Source of the DNA: Gammaproteobacteria bacterium
Lineage (GTDB): Bacteria > Pseudomonadota > Gammaproteobacteria > Steroidobacterales > Steroidobacteraceae
Direction of reading: 5' to 3'
Assembly (NCBI GenBank): GCA_004297335.1
Contig: SCUD01000078.1
Span: forward strand, 1-64,000
Length of the DNA: 64,000 nt
The position numbers and the translations under genes were made by a program. Position 1 is the stretch's first letter. Each line of letters begins with the position of its first letter. Below, piece by piece: positions 46,606 through 58,592 of the stretch. The notes under the pieces are model-generated. The model was given only the letters and a program-made list of their open reading frames with translations. It had not been told where the DNA came from and ran no database searches.

Positions 46606-48768
46606 TCAGCGGCCGTCCGGCATGCCGAGCGCCCGCACGAGAAAGGCCCACTGGTCGGCCAGGTCCTCGATCTGCATCCACGCCGGCTTGCCTGCACCGT
46701 GGCCTGCCCGGGTTTCGACCCGCAGCAGCACCGGGTTCGGGCAGGCCTGCGCATACTGCAGCGCCGCGGCGAACTTGTAGCTGTGCCACGGCACGACGCG
46801 GTCGTCGCGATCAGCCGTCGTGACCAGCGTGGGCGGATAGCAGCGCCCGGGCCGGACGTTGTGCACGGGCGAGTAGTCGTGGAGCGCGCTGAACTGCTCC
46901 GGGTCCTCGACCGTTCCGTAGTCGCTGGACCAGGCATAGGCGTTGGCACTCGCAGTGTGGTAGCGCAGCAGGTCGAGGACGCCGACGGCGGGCAGCGCCG
47001 CGCCGAACAGCTCCGGGCGCTGCGCGAGCACCGCACCGACCAGCAGGCCACCGTTGCTGCGCCCATGGATCGCGAGCCTTTCCGGCGCCGTATACCGGCG
47101 GTCGATCAGCCACTCCGCAGCGGCGATGAAATCGTCGAAGACGTTCTGCTTGCGGGTCTTCGTACCGGACTCATGCCATTCCGCTCCGTACTCGCCACCG
47201 CCGCGCAGGTTGGCGACGGCATAGATGCCACCGCGCTCGAGCCAGGCGGCGATGGCCGGGGCATAGGCCGGCGTCAGCACGATATCGAACCCCCCGTAGC
47301 CGTACAACAGCAGCGAATGGCTGCCGTCGAGATCGAGTCCGCGGCGTCGGGTGATGAACATCGGCACGCGCGTGCCATCGCGGCTGGTATAGAACACCTG
47401 CTCGGTCAGGAACGGGCTGGCATCGAATGGCACCGCGGGCCGCCGGAACGGCCGGACCTCGTCCTTCGCGAGGTCATAGCGATACAGCGCCTGCGGAGTC
47501 AGATAGTCCGTGTAGGCGAAGAAGGTCTCGTTCCCCTCCGGGGCATCGGGAAAGCCGGCAACTGTACCGGGCCCGGGCAGCGCGATTTCGCCCCGCAGCG
47601 TGCCATCCAGCCGGTACACACGCAGGCGTGCGCGCGCATCCTCGAGGTAGCTCGCGATGACGTGCCCGCCGACCAGGCTGGCCGAGTGCAGGACCAGCGG
47701 TGACTGGCCAACGATCTCGGCTGGCATGGGAGGGCCAGCCTGGTCCGGCTGGATCGCGATGACGCGCCCGCGGGGTGCGCCCTGGGTGGTCTTGAAGTAC
47801 AGCCGGCCGTCCAGTGCACCAAGGAACTCGTAGAGCCCGTCCCAGGCATCGAAGACCCGCTCCACCGGTGCCTCCGGCCGGTTCAGATCCCGCAGGTGAA
47901 TCGCGTTCGCGGCAAAGCCGTAGGAGATGTTGAGCACCAGCCAGCGCCCATCCTCCGAGACGACGCCGTAGGGGTTGTGGCGCGGGTGGTCGTTGACCGC
48001 GTAGACGAGTTCGTCGGCGGCCTGTGCCGTGCCGAGGACGTGCCGGTAGACCCGCACCTGCTGCTGGTCGTCCCCCCGGCCCTCCGGCCCCGGCGGATAC
48101 CGCGAGTAATAGAAGGCGCGGCCATCGCGCTCCCAGGACACGCCGGTGAACTTCGTGTCGACGATCTTCTCGGGCAGGTCGCGCCCGCTGTCCACCTCGC
48201 GCACCTGCCAGGTGTCCCAGTCCGTGCCGCCATCGGACACCGCCCACGCGACATGCCGGCCATCCGGGCTGACCGAGAAATCGGCAAGCGATGCCGTGCC
48301 ATCCGCCGACAGCGCGTTGGGATCCACCAGCACGCGCGGCTCCGCGGCGAGTCCTGGCGCCCAATACAGTACGCCCTGGTCTTGCCGGCCTTTCTTCTCA
48401 ACGAAGAAATACCGGTCGCCCCGCCGGATCGGCACGCGCGCCTTGGCGTCCAGCCAGGGGTACCCGTACTGTTCGTAGTCCCACAGTTCGGTCAACCGCG
48501 CGCGCAGCTGCTCGCGGGCCGGGATCCCCTCGAGCCATGGCCGGGACAACGCATTCTGGGCCTCGACCCAGGCGCTGACTCCCGGCCCCGGTGTCTCCAG
48601 CCAGCGATAGGGATCGGCCACCGGCGTACCGTGGTGGCTGTCCACCACGGCGCCGCGCCCGGCCGGCGGATACCGCAGCGACTCGGCCGCCAGCAGCGGA
48701 CGGTTCGGTGAACCCATCGCGGCGCCCATGGCCAGGCAGGCGATCACGAGGCCGGAAATGACAGGCAT
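46606..48768 (-). CDS. Prolyl oligopeptidase family serine peptidase, S9A, exported
   Basis: Cleaves after proline in short peptides. The 720-residue product has an N-terminal signal ([20 protein letters not shown]), a seven-bladed propeller (about 70-420) starting with DPYRWLE. The C-terminal alpha/beta-hydrolase domain has Ser in [10 protein letters not shown] (about 571), Asp in [11 protein letters not shown] (about 656) and His in RAGHGAGK (about 692). The length is normal for S9A. Start ATG 48768; GTG 48774 is an alternative, and no strong ribosome-binding site is visible. It is divergent from a DPP4-type peptidase gene, with a 92-base gap. The two together could degrade proline-rich peptides in the periplasm. 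Peptide nutrition is inferred from family. Confidence 0.93.
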   Translation of the reverse strand: MPVISGLVIACLAMGAAMGSPNRPLLAAESLRYPPAGRGAVVDSHHGTPVADPYRWLETPGPGVSAWVEAQNALSRPWLEGIPAREQLRARLTELWDYEQYGYPWLDAKARVPIRRGDRYFFVEKKGRQDQGVLYWAPGLAAEPRVLVDPNALSADGTASLADFSVSPDGRHVAWAVSDGGTDWDTWQVREVDSGRDLPEKIVDTKFTGVSWERDGRAFYYSRYPPGPEGRGDDQQQVRVYRHVLGTAQAADELVYAVNDHPRHNPYGVVSEDGRWLVLNISYGFAANAIHLRDLNRPEAPVERVFDAWDGLYEFLGALDGRLYFKTTQGAPRGRVIAIQPDQAGPPMPAEIVGQSPLVLHSASLVGGHVIASYLEDARARLRVYRLDGTLRGEIALPGPGTVAGFPDAPEGNETFFAYTDYLTPQALYRYDLAKDEVRPFRRPAVPFDASPFLTEQVFYTSRDGTRVPMFITRRRGLDLDGSHSLLLYGYGGFDIVLTPAYAPAIAAWLERGGIYAVANLRGGGEYGAEWHESGTKTRKQNVFDDFIAAAEWLIDRRYTAPERLAIHGRSNGGLLVGAVLAQRPELFGAALPAVGVLDLLRYHTASANAYAWSSDYGTVEDPEQFSALHDYSPVHNVRPGRCYPPTLVTTADRDDRVVPWHSYKFAAALQYAQACPNPVLLRVETRAGHGAGKPAWMQIEDLADQWAFLVRALGMPDGR

Positions 48769-48860
48769 GTGCACGGTGCTTACACTCCGCGATACCCGGG
48801 GCGCAGGCAGTCTAGCAAAGCCAGCGCGTGACCCGGTCAGCCGGCGGCTGAGGAGTGTCG

Positions 48861-51161
48861 ATGCGTACACCGGGAACCGTCCTGCTGGCAAGCCTGCTGC
48901 TGATTCCAGCGGCGCGGGCTACCGAACTCACCGTGGAACGCCTGTTCGAGGCGCCGGATCTCGGCGGGCCGACACTGCGCCAGCCCCGCTTCTCACCGGA
49001 CGGCCGGCTGGTGAGTTACCTGCGCGCGCGCGAGGACGACCCGAGCGCCTACGACCTCTGGGCCTATGACCTGGCGGCGCGGCGCCACCGCCAGCTGGTC
49101 GATTCGCGCCTGTTGCTGCCGCAGGCGGAAGTGCTCTCCGCCGCGGAAGAAGCCCGCCGCGAGCGCCAACGCACGGCTGCGCTGCGCGGCATCGTCGAGT
49201 ACGCCTGGGCGCCCGACTCACAGGGCCTGCTGTTCCCGCTCGGCGGCGACCTGTATCACTACGATCTGGCGCGCCCCGCCGACGCGGCCGTCCGCCGGCT
49301 GACCGCGACCGAGGCCGGTGAGACCGATGCGCGCTATTCTCCGCGCGGGCGCTACGTCAGCTTCGTGCGCGACCAGGACCTGTACGCCGTCGAGGTCGCG
49401 ACCGGCATCGAGCGTCGCCTGAGCAGCGGTGGCGGCGGCCCCATCAGTCACGGTGTCGCCGAGTTCATTGCGCAGGAAGAGATGGGTCGTGACACCGGTT
49501 ACTGGTGGTCACCCGACGAGCGCCACCTGGCCTTCGCGCGCGTCGACGAGACGCCGGTCGCCGAGATCGAACGCTTCGAGATCCATGCCGACGGGGTCCG
49601 CAGCCACCGCCAGCGCTATCCGGAAGCGGGTGCCGCGAACGCCAGCGTGCGGCTCGCGATCCTCTCACTCGAGACGGGCACCACGGACTGGGCCGACCTT
49701 GGCCCGGACGACCATTACCTCGCCCGCGTTCACTGGTTCCCGGAAGGCGGCCACCTGCTGGTGCAGCGCCAGTCACGCGACCAGAAGCGCCTGGATCTCC
49801 TTGATATCCCGGCCAGCGGCGGCAGCGGCCGCCTGCTGTTCACCGAGACCAGCCCGACCTGGGTCGAGCTGCACGACGACCTGCATTTCGTCCCGGGCCG
49901 GCGCGAGTTCCTGTGGAGTTCGGCGCGCAGCGGTCACAACCACCTCTATCGCCATGACTACGACGGACAGCTGCTGGGCGCCGTGACTTCCGGCGACTGG
50001 GACGTCGCCGGCGATACCGGGGAGCCGGCCGTGCGCGGCATCGACGCCAGGCCTGGGCGCGTGTATTTCATGGCGACCCTGAAGTCGCCGCTCGAGCGCC
50101 AGCTCTACGTCGCTGACCTCGATGCGGGCGCTTCCGGCGCGCCGCGCGCGCTGACTGCAAACGCCGGCTGGCACAGTGTCACGATGAGCCAGGACGCACG
50201 GCGCTTCCTGCTGCACTACAGCGATCCCCTGCAGCCGCCGCAGCTCTCCCTGCACGATGCCGCGGGGAAGCGGCTCGCCTGGCTCATCGAAAACCGCCTG
50301 GATGACCGCCACCCGTACGCGCCGTACCGCGACCACTACAGCGTACCGGAATTCGGCACCTTGCCGGCCGGCGACGGCACGCCGCTCCACTGGCAGCTCT
50401 TGCGCCCGACCGGCTTCGATCCAGCGCGCCAGTACCCGGCAATCGTGCTGGTCTACGGCGGGCCGACGGCGCAGACCGTCCAGCGGCGCTGGGGCGATCG
50501 TCGCGGTGGCCAGGTCGCGCAGATCCTCGCCCAGCGAGGCTACGTCGTCTTCCGGCTCGACAACCGCGGCTCCGGAAGCCGCGGCCACGCCTTCGCGAGC
50601 TCCCTGTACCGCGCGCTCGGCACGGTCGAAGTCGAGGACCAGCTGGCCGGCGTGGCCTGGCTCGCGAGCCAGCCGTGGGTGGACCCAGCGCGGATCGGCG
50701 TCCAGGGCTGGAGCTATGGCGGCTACATGGTGCTGCTGCTGCTGGCGCACGCGCCAGGCACTTTCGCGGCGGGTGTCGCCGGGGCACCAGTCACGGACTG
50801 GCGCCTGTACGACACCCACTACACCGAACGCTATCTCGGCCGGCCGCAGGATGAATCCGAGGCCTACCGTCGCGCGAGCGTGCTGAGCCATGCCGGCGCG
50901 ATCCGGGACCGGCTGCTGCTCATCCACGGCATGGCCGACGACAACGTGCTGTTCACGCACACGACGCAGCTGATTCCGGTACTGGTAGCGACCGGGCGGC
51001 CCTTCGAGGTACTGCCGTATCCAGGCAGCCGTCACGCCGCGCTCAGCTTCCGCGACACCGGCATCCACGGCTGGAAGACGATCCTGGATTTCTTCGACCG
51101 CTACCTGGTGCCGGGCGATGGGGTGGCTGGATCCCGGCCGGACCATTCAGCCGGCGATTGA
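48861..51161 (+). CDS. Dipeptidyl peptidase IV-type serine peptidase, S9B
   Basis: Releases X-Pro or X-Ala dipeptides from peptide N-termini. The 766-residue product has a signal peptide (MRTPGTVLLASLLLIPAARA) and a beta-propeller with the Glu-Glu pair that holds the substrate amine, in EFIAQEEMGRDTGYWWSPD (about 204-205). The hydrolase domain has Ser in GWSYGG (about 615), Asp in GMADDNVL (about 690) and His in PGSRHA (about 722). ATG 48861 has AGGAG at a good distance. The gene overlaps mutT by 15 bases at its 3' end, on the opposite strand. Confidence 0.93.
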   Translation: MRTPGTVLLASLLLIPAARATELTVERLFEAPDLGGPTLRQPRFSPDGRLVSYLRAREDDPSAYDLWAYDLAARRHRQLVDSRLLLPQAEVLSAAEEARRERQRTAALRGIVEYAWAPDSQGLLFPLGGDLYHYDLARPADAAVRRLTATEAGETDARYSPRGRYVSFVRDQDLYAVEVATGIERRLSSGGGGPISHGVAEFIAQEEMGRDTGYWWSPDERHLAFARVDETPVAEIERFEIHADGVRSHRQRYPEAGAANASVRLAILSLETGTTDWADLGPDDHYLARVHWFPEGGHLLVQRQSRDQKRLDLLDIPASGGSGRLLFTETSPTWVELHDDLHFVPGRREFLWSSARSGHNHLYRHDYDGQLLGAVTSGDWDVAGDTGEPAVRGIDARPGRVYFMATLKSPLERQLYVADLDAGASGAPRALTANAGWHSVTMSQDARRFLLHYSDPLQPPQLSLHDAAGKRLAWLIENRLDDRHPYAPYRDHYSVPEFGTLPAGDGTPLHWQLLRPTGFDPARQYPAIVLVYGGPTAQTVQRRWGDRRGGQVAQILAQRGYVVFRLDNRGSGSRGHAFASSLYRALGTVEVEDQLAGVAWLASQPWVDPARIGVQGWSYGGYMVLLLLAHAPGTFAAGVAGAPVTDWRLYDTHYTERYLGRPQDESEAYRRASVLSHAGAIRDRLLLIHGMADDNVLFTHTTQLIPVLVATGRPFEVLPYPGSRHAALSFRDTGIHGWKTILDFFDRYLVPGDGVAGSRPDHSAGD

Positions 51162-52014
51162 GCCCGTGGCACAGCCGTGGGCACCGCCCGCCTGCAGGCG
51201 GGCCTCGCGGGATGCATCGGCATACCAGCCGGCGTACACCGGCACCGCGACGGCCTCGCACAGCGCGAAGAGCTCGGCCTCCGGCAGGGGCGCACCCGGC
51301 GGTGCCACGAGCAGGAACTGTGCGCCCGCTGCAGCCGCAGCCACGGCTGCCGGGGCATCCGCGCAGCAGGCACCAATCAGGAATCGCCCGGCCGCGTCGG
51401 CGTCCAGGGTCTCACCCTGCCACTGCAGCAGGACGCCGTCGGCCCCGGCGATGGCGGCATCGCGGATCGCCCCGCTGCCCTGCCCGAGCACGAAGACACG
51501 GTGCCCGAATGCACGGGCCGCCTGCACGGCGGTGCTGTCCGGAATCCCGGCCCCTTCCCGGTCGAGCGGCCACAGCAGCGCCACGGGATCGCCCGGCCCG
51601 CAGTCCGCCGGACCGGAAACCAGCCGCGCGCGCCGCGGCAGGCGCAGCGCGGCGACGATCGTGCGGTCGGCCTCGAGCAGGTCCTGGGCCGGCAGTTCAT
51701 CGGGCCGCACCCAGGCGAGCGCCTGGGCATCGAGGCCTTGCGGCTCCCCGTCATAATGGGTGACCTGCCAGACGTCGAGCAGGACCCGCCGGTCGGGATA
51801 GCGATGCCGCAGCCGGATCAGGGGCCGCGCCGCGCGCACCTCGACGCCCAGTTCCTCGCGCAACTCGCGCCGCAGTCCGGCGAGCGCTTCCTCTCCCGCC
51901 TCGAGCTTGCCGCCGGGGAACTCCCAGCGCCCGGCCATGAAGCGGCCGCGCGGCCGCTGCGCGATCAGCACGCGGCCCTGCCCGTCCCGAAGCGCGCCAG
52001 CGACGACGTGGATC

Positions 52015-52022
<8 letters not shown>
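51147..52022 (-). CDS. mutT: Nudix hydrolase MutT fused to a thiamine-phosphate-synthase-like domain
   Basis: Hydrolyses 8-oxo-dGTP to prevent A:T to C:G mutation. Residues 1-130 form a Nudix domain with the box [24 protein letters not shown] (catalytic REXXEE split) and the preceding [14 protein letters not shown]. Residues 150-291 resemble a ThiE/TIM-barrel fragment: [23 protein letters not shown] and [16 protein letters not shown]. The ThiE phosphate-binding and catalytic residues are mostly not apparent, so the tail may be structural or regulatory. ATG 52022 overlaps the secA stop by eight bases, implying co-translation. secA-mutT is the standard order. Confidence 0.9.
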
Positions 52023-54783
<2,761 letters not shown>

Positions 54784-54816
54784 GCGCCGGGAACCTCAGG
54801 CGAGGGATAATGGGAC

Positions 54817-54852
54817 GGCGGCCGGCGGGCCATCCTGGGTCCGCCGGCCGCC
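54817..54852 (-). promoter_or_regulatory. secA leader hairpin with perfect 12-bp stem
   Basis: GGCGGCCGGCGG (54817-54828) and CCGCCGGCCGCC (54841-54852), 12-base loop. A minus-strand TACAAT -10 box (54869-54864) would start the transcript about five bases before the hairpin, which would then cap the 5' end and lie 33 bases upstream of the GTG. No T tract follows it, so it is not a canonical terminator for the upstream gene. Confidence 0.5.
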
Positions 54853-54908
54853 AATAGACCGCGATTGTACGTCGGCAGCAGGCCCGGCTGGAAATCGTCG
54901 CCGCAGAA

Positions 54909-55817
54909 TCAGCGCTGTACGAAGGACAGCGGGTTGACGGCGCGCCCGTCGCGCAGTACCTCGAAGTGCAGGTGTGTACCGGTCGCGCGGCCGCTCGAGC
55001 CCATCAGCGCGATCGGATCGCCGCGCCGCACGGTCTGGCCCGGCCGTACCAGCAGGCTGGAATTGTGCGCATAGCGGGTCAGGTAGCCGCTGCCATGCGT
55101 GATCTCCACGATCCGGCCATAGCCCCCGTCGCGGTTGGCCAGGCTGACGATGCCGTCGGCAGCCGCAAGGACGCGCGTGCCCGGCGCCGCGGCAAAATCC
55201 ACGCCGCTGTGAAAGGTGTTCTGGCCATGGAACGGATCGGTCCGCTGGCCATAAGTCGAGGACACGTAACCGGACTCGACCGGTCGTCCACCCGGCACGA
55301 CCTGCCGCGCGAGTTCGCGGGCCAGGATCAGGTTCTGCAGCGCCAGCAGCTGGCGCTGGCGATCGTTGATGGTGTCGCCGACCGAATCGAGGAGATCCTG
55401 CAGCGCCGGCACCACCGGACCGCTTCCAGCCTGTTCGGCCAGCGGACCGCCGACTGCGGGTGGGCCATCGAAATCGAATTCCCCACGGTCCAGGCGGGCC
55501 ATTTCCGTAAGCTGGCGTCCCAGCGCATCGAGCCGCATCAGTTGCGCCTGCATGCGGCCAACCCTCGTGGCCAGCGCCGTGACCTGGGCATCGACCCGGC
55601 TGCGGGTTGCGTCGAGCTCGGCGCGCTGCCCGGCGAGTTCTTCGGTCCAGCGATCGACCGAGTTTGCCGCCGGGTCGCGGTTCAGTGACCAGACGCTGCC
55701 GGTGATGAACGCCGCGCCCAGCAGCAGCAGCACACCGGCGCCCGCCGCCAGCGTACGAGGCCGGGCAACGGCCCGGAACCATGCAGGTCGACGGTCACCC
55801 AAAGTGCTGGAAGCCAT
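54909..55817 (-). CDS. M23-family peptidoglycan endopeptidase/regulator with N-terminal anchor
   Basis: A 302-residue protein with a single membrane helix (LAAGAGVLLLLGAAFITGSVW, about 24-44), a coiled coil (about 60-110, ELAGQRAELDATRSRVDAQ), and a C-terminal LytM/M23 domain. The metal motif HSGVDFAA (HxxxD) and the catalytic HLHFEVL are both intact, so it is probably an active endopeptidase acting on periplasmic peptidoglycan. ATG 55817 is the likely start. It occupies the position of secM between lpxC and secA and is divergent from dciA. Confidence 0.9.
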   Translation of the reverse strand: MASSTLGDRRPAWFRAVARPRTLAAGAGVLLLLGAAFITGSVWSLNRDPAANSVDRWTEELAGQRAELDATRSRVDAQVTALATRVGRMQAQLMRLDALGRQLTEMARLDRGEFDFDGPPAVGGPLAEQAGSGPVVPALQDLLDSVGDTINDRQRQLLALQNLILARELARQVVPGGRPVESGYVSSTYGQRTDPFHGQNTFHSGVDFAAAPGTRVLAAADGIVSLANRDGGYGRIVEITHGSGYLTRYAHNSSLLVRPGQTVRRGDPIALMGSSGRATGTHLHFEVLRDGRAVNPLSFVQR

Positions 55818-55983
55818 TGGCTGTTCCCGAATTTCCTTGCTGCCCCACTCCAACCGGCACTTGCCTTGTCGCGATCGGCACCAGTACCCTGCGGGCAGGT
55901 GCATTCTGGCCGGCAAGTCCGCGGCAAAATGCCAAAGCAGGCCCTGGAACTCAAGCACTATTGCCACCACCCAGGACGGCCCC

Positions 55984-56298
55984 GTGAGTCGGCTAACCGG
56001 AAAGCCAATATCTGTCAGTGAGTTGCTGGAACAAGGTCAAGGGTTACTGCAACAACTTCGTGACGGTGCCGCGGCCTCGAATCGGGCCCAGGCAGCGCTG
56101 CAGCGCCACCTTCCAGCGGAGCTCGCCGACCAGATCCGGGGCGCGACCGTCAAGGACGGTACGCTGACCCTGCTGGTATCGTCGGCCAGTTGGGGGACCC
56201 GCCTGCGCTACCACATGCCCCGGATCAGCGCGGCAATCGGCCGCGAACTCGGCCTCGAGATCGAGCGGGTCTCGGTCAGGGTACGGCCGGGGGCCTGA
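55984..56298 (+). CDS. dciA: DUF721 protein, probable replicative helicase operator DciA
   Basis: A 104-residue protein of the DUF721 type. DciA is the ancestral helicase loader that most bacteria use instead of DnaC or DnaI. Features seen are ISVSELLEQGQGLLQQLR, LQRHLPAELADQIRGATVKDGTLTLLV (strand-rich KH-like core), and SASWGTRLRYHMPRISAAI. The C-terminus is short, with no obvious disordered DnaB-contact tail. The start is GTG 55984; the upstream part of the frame has no coding character. It is convergent with lpxC, whose stop is seven bases away, and divergent from the M23 gene. Confidence 0.82.
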   Translation: MSRLTGKPISVSELLEQGQGLLQQLRDGAAASNRAQAALQRHLPAELADQIRGATVKDGTLTLLVSSASWGTRLRYHMPRISAAIGRELGLEIERVSVRVRPGA

Positions 56299-56305
56299 AC
56301 GGGCC

Positions 56306-57220
56306 TCAGGCCCAGGCCGCGGCGGTCCCGGCATAGGAGATCGGCGCGACACTGCCGTCGCGAAACGTGACCTCCTCCCAGGCCGTCGCGTCCGCGAGCA
56401 GGGCCCGCAGCAGCCGGTTGTTGAGCCCGTGGCCCGACTTGAAGCCGGTGAATTCACCGATCAGCGAATGACCGAGCAGGTACAGGTCACCGATCGCGTC
56501 GAGGATCTTGTGGCGCACGAACTCGTCCTCGTAGCGCAGCCCGTCCTCGTTCAGGATCCGGTAGTCATCGAGCACGATGGCGTTGTCGAGCGTGCCGCCC
56601 AGGGCCAGGTTGCGGGCCCGCAGCACCTCGAGGTCGCGCATGAAGCCAAAGGTCCGGGCCCGGCTCACCTCGCGCAGGAAGGTACCGGTCGAGAAATCCA
56701 TGCTCGCGCGCTGGTTGTGCCGGCGGAACACCGGGTGATCGAACTCGATCTCCAGGTTGACGCGGAAGCCCTCGAAGGGATCGAAGCGAGCGTACTTGTC
56801 CCCATCGCGAATCTCCACGCCGCGACGCACCCGGACAAAGCGCTTGGCTGCCGCCTGCTCCTCGATACCGGCCGACTGGACCAGGAACACAAACGGCCCG
56901 GCACTGCCGTCCATGATCGGGACCTCGGCAGCCGTCAGTTCGACGAAGGCGTTGTCGACTCCCAGTCCGGCCAGTGCCGACAGCAGGTGCTCGACCGTGG
57001 AGGCGTCGGCACCGCCAGCAGAAAGCGTGGTTCCGAGCGTGGTTTCCGTGACGTTGGTAGCACGGGCAGCGATGTCGACCGGCGGATCGAGATCCATCCG
57101 CCGGAAGACAATGCCGGTATTGGGCGGCGCCGGCCGCAGCACCATCAGGGCCTTGCGGCCGGAATGCAGCCCTACGCCGCTGGCGCGTATCGGTGTCTTG
57201 AGCGTCCGTTGCTGAGCCAT
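56306..57220 (-). CDS. lpxC: UDP-3-O-acyl-N-acetylglucosamine deacetylase
   Basis: Committed step of lipid A synthesis, cytosolic Zn enzyme. The 304-residue protein has [21 protein letters not shown] with zinc-ligand His, [18 protein letters not shown], and [19 protein letters not shown] with the remaining His and Asp ligands. Start ATG 57220. It closes the mur-fts block, 25 bases after a small Arg-rich ORF that separates it from ftsZ. In relatives its level is controlled by FtsH proteolysis through the C-terminal tail, which here ends AGTAAAWA, apolar as in E. coli. Confidence 0.97.
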   Translation of the reverse strand: MAQQRTLKTPIRASGVGLHSGRKALMVLRPAPPNTGIVFRRMDLDPPVDIAARATNVTETTLGTTLSAGGADASTVEHLLSALAGLGVDNAFVELTAAEVPIMDGSAGPFVFLVQSAGIEEQAAAKRFVRVRRGVEIRDGDKYARFDPFEGFRVNLEIEFDHPVFRRHNQRASMDFSTGTFLREVSRARTFGFMRDLEVLRARNLALGGTLDNAIVLDDYRILNEDGLRYEDEFVRHKILDAIGDLYLLGHSLIGEFTGFKSGHGLNNRLLRALLADATAWEEVTFRDGSVAPISYAGTAAAWA

Positions 57221-57244
57221 GCCTGGTCCGTCCGGTTCAGCCGG

Positions 57245-57370
57245 TTAATCTACCACAGTGGCCTGGCGGGCCCGGGCCGCGCGCCGACCGGAGGCGGCGC
57301 GCCGGGCCCGCAGCCGCAGGCGTGCCTGGCGCAGGTTGTCATAACCCCGCCCGACCCGGGGCGTCCCCAT
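57245..57370 (-). CDS. Small Arg-rich ORF between ftsZ and lpxC
   Basis: A 41-codon ATG-initiated frame three bases after the ftsZ stop, ending 25 bases before lpxC. The product begins MGTPRVGRGYDNLRQARLRL and is about a third Arg with many Ala, so it is highly basic. The ribosome-binding site is weak (AGGCGG about 10 bases upstream). It resembles no family I know and may be a leader, a small protein, or chance in GC-rich sequence. Confidence 0.3.
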   Translation of the reverse strand: MGTPRVGRGYDNLRQARLRLRARRAASGRRAARARQATVVD

Positions 57371-57373
57371 GGC

Positions 57374-58579
57374 TCAGTCCGCCTGGCGGCGCAGGAACGC
57401 CGGGATGTCCAGTACGTCCTCGCTGAAGTCAGCCGTGAGTCCGTCGCCCACGGCCCGTTGGGGTGCGGTCTGGCGCTGGATCGCCGGCCGGTCCAGGTGG
57501 CTGTAGTCCGGCGCCGCCGGCCGGGCGCGCCCCGCGACCAGCCGCACCTCGGCACCATTGCGGCGGCCGGCAGCCGGCACGGCTGCTGCCGGCACCGCGA
57601 CCACAGGCACCGCCTGTGGCGGGTTACGCCTGAGGCCGGTCGCAACGACGGTGACCCGCAGCTCCGCCTCCATCTCCGGATCGATGACCGTACCGACGAC
57701 CACCGTGGCATCGTCCGCGGCGTACTGCTTGACCGTGTTGCCGACTTCCTCGAACTCGCCGATCTGCAGGTCGAGTCCGGCCGTCACGTTCACCAGGATG
57801 CCCTGCGCGCCGGCAAGGTTGATGTCCTCGAGCAGCGGGCTCGACACCGCCATCTCGGCCGCGGCCCGCGCACGGTTTTCACCAGTGCCGAATCCGGTGC
57901 CCATCATGGCGAGACCGGTCTCGGTCATCACGGTGCGTACGTCCGCAAAGTCGACGTTGATGAGGCCCGGCCGCGTGATCAGCTCGGCGATGCCCTGCAC
58001 GGCGCCTTGCAGCACCTCATTGGCCCGCCGGAAGGCCTCGAGCAGGGTGGTCGTGCCCCCGAGCACCGACAGCAACTTCTGGTTCGGGATGGTGATCAGC
58101 GAATCCACCTGCCGGGAGAGTTCCTCGATGCCCTGGTCGGCCACGGTCTGGCGCCGACCGCCCTCCATCAGGAAGGGTTTGGTCACCACTGCGACGGTCA
58201 GGATGCCGAGCTCGCGGGCGACCTGGGCGACGACCGGTGCGGCGCCGGTGCCGGTACCACCGCCCATGCCGGCGGTGATGAACAGCATGTCGCAGCCCTC
58301 GATGAGCTCGATGATGCGATCGCGGTCCTCCATTGCCGCCTGCCGGCCGACCTCCGGATTCGAGCCCGCGCCGAGGCCCTTGGTGATGTTGCAGCCGATC
58401 TGCAGCGCCGACTTCACCTGCGAGTGCTTCAGGGCCTGCGCGTCCGTGTTCACGCAGATGAACTCGACGCCCTCGATGCCGCTCCGCGCCATGTGCGCCA
58501 CGGCGTTGCCGCCGCCGCCGCCGACACCGAGGACCTTGATGATCGCCGTCTGGCTGTAGGTATCCATCAGTTCGAACAT
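57374..58579 (-). CDS. ftsZ: Cell division GTPase FtsZ
   Basis: Tubulin-like protein of 401 residues that polymerises into the division ring. It has IKVLGVGGGGGNAVAHM at the N-terminus, the GTP-binding tubulin signature GGGTGTGAAP (about 108-115), NVDFADVRTVM, and a variable linker rich in Pro/Ala/Arg (about 315-380). The C-terminal conserved peptide is DVLDIPAFLRRQAD, the FtsA/ZipA contact. ATG 58579 is preferred over 58585 because AAGGAG is then eight bases away. It follows ftsA by 13 bases. zapD, encoded at 45532, should bundle its filaments. Confidence 0.98.
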   Translation of the reverse strand: MFELMDTYSQTAIIKVLGVGGGGGNAVAHMARSGIEGVEFICVNTDAQALKHSQVKSALQIGCNITKGLGAGSNPEVGRQAAMEDRDRIIELIEGCDMLFITAGMGGGTGTGAAPVVAQVARELGILTVAVVTKPFLMEGGRRQTVADQGIEELSRQVDSLITIPNQKLLSVLGGTTTLLEAFRRANEVLQGAVQGIAELITRPGLINVDFADVRTVMTETGLAMMGTGFGTGENRARAAAEMAVSSPLLEDINLAGAQGILVNVTAGLDLQIGEFEEVGNTVKQYAADDATVVVGTVIDPEMEAELRVTVVATGLRRNPPQAVPVVAVPAAAVPAAGRRNGAEVRLVAGRARPAAPDYSHLDRPAIQRQTAPQRAVGDGLTADFSEDVLDIPAFLRRQAD

Positions 58580-58592
58580 GTCCATTTCTCCT

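Noticed and set aside
57250-57711. A 153-codon frame antisense/overlapping the ftsZ 3' end
   Set aside because: Out of frame with ftsZ, with Arg/Pro-rich composition. The shorter ATG frame at 57245-57370 is the only candidate kept there.
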